64,000 bases of DNA from Nymphaea colorata (lineage: Eukaryota; Streptophyta; Magnoliopsida; Nymphaeales; Nymphaeaceae): positions 11,484,716-11,548,715 of the forward strand of contig NC_045142.1 of NCBI RefSeq assembly GCF_008831285.2, in the 5' to 3' direction. Both the position numbers and the translations under genes were made by a program. The notes beneath the pieces are model-generated. The model was not told the DNA's origin and ran no database searches. It saw only the letters and a list, made by a program, of their open reading frames with translations. Positions 54,623 to 64,000 of this stretch are shown here, piece after piece; within the stretch, counting starts at the first letter, position 1, and each line of letters starts with the position of its first letter.

Positions 54623-55478
54623 CGCACAAGTCGCAGCTGAGTAAAACGCTCGGCCGCTTTGGGCCGTCCACATGGACTGCGGGGGGAGAGGCAACGCCTT
54701 TCCCTCCTCTTTGAGAAATGGGAGGTCGTCGCCTCCCCCATTGCGACCGCTGGCCTCCCCTCGCCAGCGGCCTCCCCTGCCCAACCTTATTTTTTAAATA
54801 AAAAAGAAAAATACATACGAGAGGTCGTCTGGTCCCCCAGTGGCACCGCCGGCCGTCCGCCGGCGAGGGGAGGCCTGCGGACGGCGATGGGTTTGGCAGC
54901 GACTTCCCCCTTCATTTTTTTCTTTTTTCATTAGACAAAAAAAAGGCGGGGGAAGGTCCCAACAGTCTAAATGAAATAGGGGAGATCGTCGCCTCCCCCA
55001 TCGCTACCACTGGCATCCCCTCGTTGGCCGGCCGTCGGCGTTAGGAATGGTAGAGGCAACGACCTCCCTTATGTTGTTTTCTTTTTTATTTAAGAAAAAT
55101 GAGGTTGTGTAGGGAAGGCCGTCGCCTCCCCCGTGCGGTGACCTCCCGCTGCCCTGCCCTCACCGACGGCCGGCAAGGGCGCCACGCCGGTGAGGGTAGG
55201 GCGGCGGGAGGTCCCCTGCCCAACCTTTTTTTAAATAAAAAAAAAAAAAGCATAGGGGAGGACGTCACCTCCCCCATCTCTGCCGTGGGCCTCCCCTCAC
55301 CGGCGGATGGTTCGCCGGAGAGGGGAAGCTGGCAGCGGCGATGGCTGAGGCGACGACCTCCCCTTCCTCAACCAGACTCGGCACAGTTGAGTGTCTTTTT
55401 TTTCTAAATTAAAAAAATGGGCAGTTCATGTGGACACCCCAAACCGACCGAGCGTTTTGCTCAGTTGGGACTTGTGCG
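54623..55478. mobile_element. GC-rich element with ~60-bp terminal inverted repeats, inserted in a TA microsatellite
   Basis: The left end CGCACAAGTCGCAGCTGAGT (continuing AAAACGCTCGGCCG and GTCCACATGGACTGC, to about 54681) pairs with the right end. Reverse-complemented, the right end reads CGCACAAGTCCCAACTGAGC, AAAACGCTCGGTCGG and GTCCACATGAACTGC. Only about ten mismatches occur over 60 bp. TA runs lie outside both ends (54592-54612 and 55479-55498). The interior is built from five diverged copies of a module starting GGAGGTCGTCGCCTCCCCCA (near 54721, 54821, 54981, 55113 and 55257), separated by poly-T/poly-A. Several modules are hairpins ending GACGACCTCC. There is no transposase; the open frames here (for example 55099-55407) follow GC composition. 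A foldback or Mutator-like non-autonomous element is likely. Confidence 0.8.
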
Positions 55479-55701
55479 ATATATATATATATATATATAA
55501 AAGAAAATGTTTTCGAATTTAGGATAATTTGTAGGTGGTTAAAATTTAAAAAATTGCTATTAAAAAAACCATAAATCGTCATTAGAGCTAGTATAAAATG
55601 CTGTCAGTCTCGATATAGCAACTTTCTTTTAATGACAAATATTTGAATTATAGTCAGCATCTTGCATATGGTCGGATTGAATCATCTATGTATACATCTA
55701 T

Positions 55702-57640
55702 ATGCATATTATACTTGACCCTTTAATTAGCTTTTATTTATCCTTTTTGAGTAGCAAGCTCAAGTTAGGGAGACATACACTAATGAAGAACAAGGTGAAA
55801 GTAAGATGGTTACAGGAAGGGTATAAGAATACTAGTTTCTTGCAAGTTGTGGCAAAAAACAAAAGTCCAAAAAACATAATCGAATTGATAGAAGCCAATG
55901 GTAGAATATATGAAGATATGATAGAAGGAGGCAGCAAGTGGTTTTTTTCAGCACTTGCCCGTAATGGAGACAACAAATGGTGCAGTTTTGACAAAATCTC
56001 ACTTGCAAGACTAATTAGCAAAGAAGAAAATGCTAAGTTGTTGGAAAGACTCACCCTAGAAGAGATTAAGGCAACAACTTTTAGTTTGGAACCTGATAGT
56101 GCAGCAGGCCGTCAAGGATTTCCAAATTACTTCTTCCAGAATATGCTAGAAGTGATTGATTCAGATCTCAGTAGAGCCAGCACTTCATTTTGCAGCATAG
56201 TCAGATTGGTGAACAACATCAATGATGCAAAATTATACTCTTAGCTACTTTTAATGGTGCTCAGAGAATTGAAGATTTCATACTTATTACAATTTGCAAT
56301 AGTGTTTATTCGATGATTTCTATGATTATGTTGCTTCACAATTAGAACATTTAGTAAGAATTATTGATGAGATCATGAGAGTCAAGATGCTTTCCTCAAA
56401 CGAGGCTCATTCTTGATCGATTCACTAGCTCAAGATCTAGTGGACTTGTTCAAGAAAAGGAAATAGGTGGTAATTTGTTTGAAAATGGATATCCAAAGTT
56501 TATGATTGGGTCGCCTAGCCATTTTTTCGAGAGAGTTTCAGAAACTCGGGTTTCCATGATGGCTGGGTCAATAAAATCATGAATGTGTCTCCTTCAATGA
56601 TGATATGAACAGCAAAAACCAGCTTGTCCACCTTTTAGAATGGGATATGTCTTATTTTCCTACTCTCTAACCTTGGTCTTCTTCTCTTATTTGGACCATT
56701 ATAATGGATTTGCGCGGATCTTTGTCGGAAAAAGTAGGCAAAAAGCTAGTTAGCTGGAAAGCCAACCTACTCTCCCGTGGAGGTAGGGCTTATTTACTAT
56801 AGTATAACTTGGTCTTTCTTAATAACTATTGGTTGCAAGCATCCATGTGTCCTCATGGTGTTATTAAATTCTTGAGAACAACATGAATTCATTTCTTTGA
56901 GGAGACAACTTGAATGAGAGGGGAAGACAACACCTCATTGCATGGAAGGTTGTTAAAAATGAAGATGGAATTGGTATGAATTGAAGGAATAGAACATATC
57001 CCTCTTAGCCAGTAAATTCTATGACTTGATTAGTTGGAACTCCATAATGTGGAAATGAATGTGTTATCACTACCTAAGTTGAGGAAAAGGGCTATGAAAT
57101 GTGAAAAACACTAGCTAAGGCTCACGGGGATGGCATACCCTATTATGGGATTGGCCATGGATTAAACACATAACTTGAATCTTAGTCTTTGTTAAGCCTT
57201 CATCAATGTAATGTCCCTCATGAGAGTTATGAATGGGAAGACCTTCAACATTGACAACTTAATTTTCATCGTGGGTCACAGCCAGCTTCAATGACACTTA
57301 AAAAGGTTAAAAACCTGAAAGCTGGTAAGATTTACTAGGCCATGAGAAGATACAAGAATCAGGTCACCTGGAGGAAAATGGTTGGAGCAACAAAGCTTTG
57401 ACTGGAGCTTGATAGCTTACATATATTGTCATTGAAGGAAGACTTTTTCCTTGGATAGTTTGTAGAACTAAGGGTTTTAGCTAGCTAGTAAGTGTGGTTT
57501 ATGTAGAAATAAAAAGGAAAGTAATGATCACATTATCATTATTTGCAAGACCATTGGGGCATCTAACTGTATCCAAGTTTTCAGGAAGTACTTAGTGCCT
57601 ATTTGAGAGTTTGTTGGCAAATCACTTTCTTAATAGTATG
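55702..57640 (+). pseudogene. LINE ORF2 reverse transcriptase relic
   Basis: 55702-56244 is open and encodes the stretch before and into RT: VRWLQEGYKNTSFLQVVAKN (usual WL.EGD.NT.FFH), EEIKATTFSLEPDSAAGRQG and FPNYFFQNMLEVIDSDL. Later, in broken frames, come DLVDLFKKRK (then a stop) and VVICLKMDIQSL, FRNSGFHDGWVNKIM, VGKKLVSWKANLLSRGGRAY (usual KL..WK...LS.GGR) and, near 57480-57560, a CGLCRNKKESNDHIIIICK zinc-binding-like tail. Order and strand fit one LINE ORF2 of about 2 kb, without endonuclease. The FADD box is not recognisable. No tail or target duplication was identified. Confidence 0.8.
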
Positions 57641-57729
57641 TTGTAAGGTTTAATGGTGTGAGAAACGACATGTACAAATGGATTAATAGATCTCCTCTTG
57701 TTATTCCTAGTATCATTTGGAAAACTTGC

Positions 57730-57840
57730 CAAGATATAAAATTGCAGATGTGTCCACTAAACAACTAAGTAAAGAGAGCTTCAACGAGATCATTAGCAAG
57801 TTGGGAATTCTAGATATAAAATTGCCAACTTGAGGAGTTT
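57730..57840 (+). pseudogene. Ty1/copia RNase H end and LTR junction
   Basis: The frame reads IADVSTKQLSKESFNEIISK and LGILDIKLPT then stop, the last residues of a copia polyprotein (DVFTK.L....F..L...LG). Sequence to about 58040 (SSR-poor, with TATAAAAATACC near 57953) may be its LTR remnant. The LINE relic directly upstream has been joined to it. Confidence 0.6.
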
Positions 57841-58550
57841 CAATGAGTTAATATGTGTAATCGTATAACAGTCTGTCAGATGGTCATAGCAAACTAAACC
57901 TTTTAATACTCCATACATTTATAATATTTTACTAGTCTTTCTCTGATTATGTATAAAAATACCTTAGTAGTTCTCTAGATTAGATCAATATATTGAAGAA
58001 GATCTTCTTGCTGCTCATACTTTTTTTGTTGCATTTTTTTATATGCCTGGACACTTTCACGTTTCAGCGTTGATAAACAGTCAACCCTTTAATCAAGAAT
58101 GCATCTAATTCAGCAGAAACGTCTAAGGCCTCTAGTCCGAACTCCCAATTTGTCACGAAACTGGTTCTTATTGAGAGAAACGTTTTTATTAACACACAAT
58201 ATGAAAATTTGGCTTAGGGATGTGCAATCATCAAAATAGATGAATCAAGGAGTTATGTCAGATTTTCTGCGTAATATTACTAAGCATTAGTACAATGTGT
58301 GAGTCTTGGTTTCATGGAGCAGAGCAATCGTTGCTTTTTTATTTGGTATATGGAATTATGGGTAGGATCTAGCGTAGGTGTCACTCAGTAGTAAAGGTTG
58401 TGTGCGTCATTATGCATGCGCAGCTTATGTATGTAGTAAAAGAAAGGTTATGTTTTCCTAATTTTTGAAAAAAAAAAGTGTCATTTTACTTTTTTTTATT
58501 ATTTTCACTTTTATCTTATCAAAAACTTGTTTTTTTTTGTGCGAACAAAG

Positions 58551-58612
58551 GTGCTTTTGTCATTAACTATTTTGTCATTAACTATACTGGGTGCTTTTGT
58601 CATTAACTATAG
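58551..58612. repeat. Short tandem repeat of TTTTGTCATTAACTAT
   Basis: Three copies of the 15-16-bp word lie at about 58555, 58570 and 58595, the outer two preceded by GGTGC. Confidence 0.92.
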
Positions 58613-58739
58613 TGGTATGGTGCATATAACCAGCTTTGAACACTCGGCCCTGGGTTGCCAAGGTCGCATCGAGCACCATGCGACGGTGCTCTTCCAGCCA
58701 CTGGACCCTTATATGTTAGTGCATCTTATTTGTTAGGCA

Positions 58740-61027
58740 TTTGAAGGCACCGACTTAATGGCTTGCTGCTGTAGAATTTCGACACATCTAAAACACAACT
58801 TGCACCCACAATGTCCCACTCTACAAACCCGTGATATACATTATAGAGTGAATTGACGCTGCGAAGACTTTTAGCTGCAGAAACGTTTGATATCTTCTAG
58901 AAAAAGAGTAGGGCCAGTCGCAATCTCATCCAGCTGCTCAATCTGTGGATCAATCTTTTGGCACGCCATGTAACATGGCATGTACTTCGCCAACCAACCC
59001 CTCACCTGCAACCACGCCTTCTCTCCGTCCGTGCGTCGTGCATGGCACGGACCACATGACCACCCTCACTCTCTTTCTACTCCTCTCGAAACTGGAGAAT
59101 GGCAGGTTGTCTTTCACCTAAAACGTATGAAAGAGAAAGAAAAATCACCTGGTTTATCTTTCCTTTCTCTTCCCTGGCTCTTCAAGCGCCGCGAAAAAGG
59201 GGCAAATAGTAGTTGGTATCATCTCTCTTTATCTTATAAGATCTGACCCACAAGCTGCATGCTAGAAGTGGGAGAGAGAGAGAGAGAGTGTGTAGAGAGA
59301 GAAAGAGAAAGAGAAAGGGAGAGATTTTGAAGCAACTCCCACGCTGAGTCTTAGCTACCATCAATCGATCACACCCGCATGTTAAAGACTCGGATCCCCA
59401 TGAATCTCAGCTCCCCACTTTCCTCTTTACTCTCCTCAGACTCTTTTTGAGCTTTGTCTCACCTTCTCCTCCCCATAAAATATTGAGCCCTCTGACATCC
59501 ACACCTTTTTTTCCTTCCACCCTCTGCAATTTGCAGTCCTTCCCCACACGCCACACTCCCTAACTACAACAATGCAAGGATCTCTCTCTCTCTCTATCTC
59601 TCTCTTTTGTTTCTTTTTTTCCTTTCTCTCTGTCAGGTTTCACACCAGCCGACCGCTTGCTTCCGTTTCGTGTAGAAAAAGAACGGCACTGTGCTGAGCA
59701 CCAGCTTTCATTATGAAGTGACTCTGGTGGCTAGCTCCATTGTTGTCCTGTTTGGAAATGATTTTGGTTTTCTACTTCTCTTCCTTTCTACGGTGAGCAG
59801 AGTACTGCTGGGGCCATGGCTCCTATTTAGAGGCTGAGGCTATGTTTGGCATTTAACAGAAAAGGTTCCAGGGTTGGAGGTTGATCTGTAGACTGTAGGT
59901 CTCTCTTTTTCCATCATTTCTGATATTTGGGGCCTGGTTTTTCAAACTGTGGACCCTTCCTGCTTGCTTCAATTATTAAACCCCTTTCCTTTCCTCCCTC
60001 TCAGCCTCTCTCTTGGACTTTTCTCTTTTTCCTTTTCATTCTCTTCTTATTTCCATTCTCTTCTTATACACGGTTAAACAAGTTCTATTTTGAACTTATG
60101 CCTTTAGTGCCCATTTCAAAAGCACATGCCATGTGAGTGTTTTTATGGTTATACCTCGAAGATTCATAACCATTAGAACAAATGTTTAATGAATCTACTA
60201 AAAACTAGCTAAATTACACATTGTTCTTCATGCCAAAGATCCTTTAAGGTTTTCTTTTATTGTGACTATGTAATTGCCATTGGGGTGCTTGGAAGTGGTT
60301 CTAAAATATTATTGTCATGTTTTGAAGATATTGTTTTAAATACTTGGTAAACTTTTTGAAAACAAAGATTACATTTATAACAAAGGTTCTTTTGGAAGAA
60401 AAATGAGAAATATTAAAAAATAAAATTATAATAAAACCACTTCAAAATGAAACTAAACGACTTAATTTGTACATATATGTCTCTACCATAAAGATATAAT
60501 TTAAACATTGTTCGAAAATATTCCATTAGAAAAATTGGTTATGGGCAACCTCTGTGCTTAAAATATTTTACATTATGGAGAGTTGAGAGCATAAAAGTCG
60601 GGTTTGAACAGAAATTTGGCAGTAAAAGTTCCATTATTTTCGCAAAAGTATTGAATGTCATTGAATAAAATATTGCTGCCCAAAGCTTGTTCTTTTTGGG
60701 CACCTAGCTTGGGCCTTAACAAAGAAAAATCACAAAGAAGCACCTTCGTATGACATTTTTATTCTAGTTTACCACGTCCAAGTCATCGGACAAAAAGTCT
60801 ATTATACAATCCGGCTTGAATCAAATTGAATCGTCACCATCTTCTGCTTTATAATACCAAAACTTTCTTTCTCCAAATTGGACACAGACATAGACGAGCT
60901 GAATCCTCTCTCCCTCGTTAAAATCTTCTAGTCATCTTGAGTTTCATTCAATCACAGCTGTCCATTGTATGCGGCAGGCATGATTAAACTCACTACCCAT
61001 TGTGTATGAAAGATGTAATATATATAT

Positions 61028-61061
<34 letters not shown>

Positions 61062-62320
61062 ATGGAAACTTGATGCTGAGGTAGGATAAATACCAGATCC
61101 TTTAACTTTTTACTAAAAATTATTTTAAATAAAATGAAAACATTTTATTATGTTTATAAAAACTATTTTGATATAAAACATGTTTTGATTCGAATTGTTT
61201 TTATAAAAAATATGTATTTCTTTTATTATCAAAATGTTGATGCTTATATATATGAAAAGAAAGAGAGAAGATGGGTATGAGGATCCTCCAGTCAAACCTG
61301 GTCAGAGGAATGTATATATATATATATATATATATATAACATGAAGAACATGCTAGCAGGTCACTTCAAGGTGCTCATTAAGCAGTACCGAATCTGGCTT
61401 TTGTTAGCTAGCTTTTCACATAATCACTTCGTCGCTGGGGTTTCAAAGTCTGATTTTTTAATTTTAATTTTTCCAATGAAACAGTACTTTTGTGACTATT
61501 GAATCCCACATTTAGATGTAAAGAGATTCACGATTAGTTGGACTCACATGCAAAATTTAATTGATGCTAATCTATCCAGCGATGGGATCTAATTACTTTC
61601 ATCACCGCAACCTAGCCTTGGAGTTCATGAATTTGAAAATTTAGCATTTGGATGGTTAAGTTAGACACATTGATATGGATTCATAGAACATCATTTGCCA
61701 TCAATTTATGGAAACACGGACAAAAATTTGTCAATTTTGATATAATACTCATTTTAGAACATTACACGCTTAGGTACACAACAATAGCCACTTCCATATA
61801 CTTGTGGAACATTTTGTTTTATTGATTTTGTTATATTTTATGTTTTCACCTATTTCCTTTTTCCCTTGCTCTTCTTCTTTTAAGATAAAAAAAAATGTAA
61901 ATGTTAAACTTAGATAGACTTCTAGGCAATTTTGATTGTGATTTCATTCAAATAACAACATCGGGGGCAGTGTATAACAAACTTCGTAGACTACCATCTC
62001 ATTTTGAGACTTAGTTTACAGGAGACAACGGCCATATCATAAAATGACTAAGTTATTTATTCATATATAGAAGAAAAAGGGAAAAATATTTGAACATTAA
62101 GTAAAATTTTAACATACAAATTGATCAAGAGGCCGGCCTGTAAAATGAATAAGTTACTTATTGTTAGAAATATCTGCAACGAGTCAACTAGATCATATCA
62201 CCGTTGATCCTCGAATATCGCATAGATCCTCGCCTCCACTGTACAGATTCACTGTTTTGCCGTGGTGCTTTCAATGATCACACAATTTCTTACAGGACTC
62301 GCTTCTCAAAATTTGCGTTG
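58740..62320. other. Region without supported gene; pyrimidine-rich promoter-like stretch at 59380-59830
   Basis: At 59470-59620 a CATAAAATATTG box is followed by CT-rich sequence with TCTCTCTCTC runs, looking like a plant core promoter and 5' leader. No coding exon follows that I recognise. I looked for common plant microRNA sequences around it and saw none. The rest is AT-rich with GA (61030-61058) and TA (61313-61338) runs. Confidence 0.5.
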
Positions 62321-62325
62321 GAACA

Positions 62326-62327
<2 letters not shown>

Positions 62328-62369
<42 letters not shown>

Positions 62370-62775
62370 GAGATAAGGGTGTGCGGACGCACAATAAAAA
62401 CTGAATGTGTAGCGGTTATGTTGTTTGTTGAGCGCAACAGCGTTTTTTTTTTTTTTTTTTACCTTAAAAAAAAGTTCCTCGACGCATCGGGGAGCAGTGC
62501 GGGGAAAGGCTGCAGTAAAAAAATTTTTTTACCCAGCGCCATCATGAATAGCCGGGCGGGGCGTCGCCGGAAGTTTGCCCTGGGGCAATTACTTTTCCTT
62601 TGTTTGCTGAAGGGAGGCCGTTGCGTCCCCTTCGCGGCGCCACCAACGGTAGGAGGGAAGTCACCGGCCATCAGGCGACGGCGTCCCCATTATGGTGGTG
62701 GCAAGGCATCGAGACGCCCTACTGTTTTTTCTTTAGAAAACGAACACTGTATTTAATAATATATATATATATTAT
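62328..62775. mobile_element. GC-rich segment enclosed by TA microsatellites
   Basis: A TA run (62328-62364) and another (about 62756-62772) enclose about 390 bp. Inside are a T18 run (62443-62460), AAAAAAATTTTTTT (62518-62531) and GC-rich sequence (GGGCGGGGCGTCGCCGG, GAGGCCGTTGCGTCCCC, GGCGACGGCGTCCCC) reminiscent of the modules at 54623-55478. Clear terminal inverted repeats were not found, so assignment to the same family is tentative. Open frames across it follow composition. Confidence 0.4.
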
Positions 62776-64000
62776 AATTAATTATATTTTTATATTATTT
62801 TATATTAAAAATATAATTTTATAACCTTAATTGGGCTGTTCTGTTGTTATGAGCTGCGGCTCGCCCCGATGTTTAGTCTGGGCCCTAACAGCTCCCCCTT
62901 TGCTCTACTGTCCTGGAGCTCCTCTCCGGCCACGTGGTTGGTCTGGCCCACTGGTGATGGCGGAGGAGAGTCACTGTGTGTCTGAGAGAGAGACTAAGAG
63001 AGAGAGAGAGAGAGAGGAAGAAAGGAGAGAAAGAGAAGAGGGATCTAGCCATCCAGATTTTAGAACCAATGGCCCAAGTTTGATGTTGTTAGATGTTCAG
63101 GTTAACCGAACCGTTCTATATATATATATATGACCTTTGGTCTTCGGAACCTCCATCCAAACATTGTAGTATAATGCAACCTATTGGGCAAATATGATTA
63201 AACACATTGCTTTATGCATTACATATTACAAGAGGTTTCAAGCTTGGAGGAGAAATCCAAGGAACTTATGTTAGAAATTAAAAATTAGTGAGCCATTTTT
63301 GTAGTTGGATGCTTTTTTTTAATTAGATTTTACGACCTTGAGGAAAGTGAAAAAACATATATGCATAAAAGTTTTGTCGACCTCAACTTCGCTATCAATA
63401 AGACAAAAGTGAAAAAAAACAAAAGCTACTGTAGTAGGTGGAAGCTTCCTATTATGGTGATTTGTTAACATCATTAATGTCGATATCCTCTTCCCATAGT
63501 GCCAGGTTCAATGTCGTCACAAGTTACTCATAACTGAAAATTTATAAGATAACTTCTTTCACCATCTAAAACCTTATTTAGAATACCTTGTCGAAGAAAA
63601 CAGAAGAATTTGTCATAGAGTGTGTCTGATCATCGTCGACTTCTAGTAGAAGTCAACCAAATGAAGGACGTAATTGGTATGCTTGAAAAACCGATGCCTC
63701 ACAATTAACAATTGAGATACTTTGTATCTCAACTGATCTTTAAGGCAGTCCACTTCAAAAAGGTCTGAAGTTTAAATTGTATGGTCATTGTCACGACTCA
63801 ATGTGCATATCTTTTGTACCACAATAAGTCATGACGCTGATGAACCCTTACCCTAAAAAAAAAGAAAAAAAAAATCTTTATAAACCTTTTGTTCTCAGAC
63901 CTAAAGCCAGTGGATATTCAGTGTAGTTACGTTTCAGTCAACAATTTCTTTTTTCATGTGGATCTGAGAGTAATTTAAGTTCATCCAATTTGCAGGTTTG
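62776..64000. other. Window end without recognisable gene
   Basis: AT-rich, with a GA run (62991-63013) and a TA run (about 63117-63131). The window ends in TTTGCAGGTTTG, which could be a splice acceptor of an exon outside the window, but one such match is weak evidence. Confidence 0.5.

Noticed and set aside
55099-55407. 102-codon open frame in the GC-rich element
   Set aside because: Generated by tandem GC-rich modules; other phases are also open and no family is recognisable.
59380-60136. Promoter-like and 5'-leader-like sequence with a 69-codon frame
   Set aside because: The TATA-like and CT-rich signals are suggestive, but no coding exon or microRNA precursor could be recognised, so no gene is called.
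62262-62756. 164-codon open frame
   Set aside because: It runs through the TA microsatellite (repeated Ile-Tyr), a T18 run and the GC-rich island; it is composition-driven.

Overview
This is nuclear DNA of a flowering plant. It is AT-rich, has GT-AG introns of up to about 10 kb, and is packed with plant transposons: Ty1/copia and Ty3/gypsy elements, a plant-type hAT with BED/DUF659 domains, LINEs and MITEs. The species cannot be named from the sequence alone. I see no rRNA, tRNA or CRISPR features and no prokaryotic gene organisation. Only one host gene is convincingly supported, a DCD-kelch gene spread over 3008-22388 on the + strand. Nine exons can be placed by conserved protein sequence and splice sites. 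They join in a single frame into 731 codons plus a stop, with one or more 5' exons missing from the recognisable sequence. The protein has a DCD (Development and Cell Death) domain, a linker carrying an 87-codon tandem duplication, a short coiled coil and six kelch repeats. A weaker candidate is a lone plastid-targeting-like first exon at 53108-53422. Layout: 0.3-2.2 kb holds two halves of a hAT transposase in head-to-head orientation. 3.0-22.4 kb is the DCD-kelch gene. Its introns contain a decayed Ty3/gypsy body (5.5-7.2 kb), a Tourist-like MITE (7.3 kb), copia scraps (10.5 and 20-21 kb), a long LTR-like element with a small TRIM-like element inside it (13.6-16.6 kb) and an inverted-repeat element with a GC-rich core (17.4-18.6 kb). 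25.3-26.8 kb holds a second Tourist-like MITE and a pyrimidine-rich tract. 27.07-32.26 kb is a nearly complete but frame-broken Ty1/copia element on the - strand, with 5-bp target duplications. 32.6-34.5 kb is a relative of the 13.6-16.6 kb LTR-like element. 35.5-37.4 kb is a LINE ORF1 relic interrupted by a MITE with a perfect 8-bp duplication. 41.70-47.71 kb is an internally deleted copia element on the + strand, itself interrupted by a 2.5-kb LTR-like insertion. 54.6-55.5 kb is a GC-rich element with terminal inverted repeats of about 60 bp sitting in a TA microsatellite. 55.7-57.6 kb is a LINE ORF2 relic. The remainder to 64 kb is mostly AT-rich sequence in which I recognise no gene. The most unusual observation is the copia element at 41.7-47.7 kb. 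Its two direct terminal repeats (150 and 128 bp) begin with reverse-transcriptase coding sequence, directly after a purine tract AAGAGGGG inside the RT frame, and end with an ordinary LTR end followed by a perfect tRNA-Met primer binding site. This looks like a deletion derivative that acquired a new LTR whose U3 is RT coding DNA, with a TATAAAAG box in the 5' copy.
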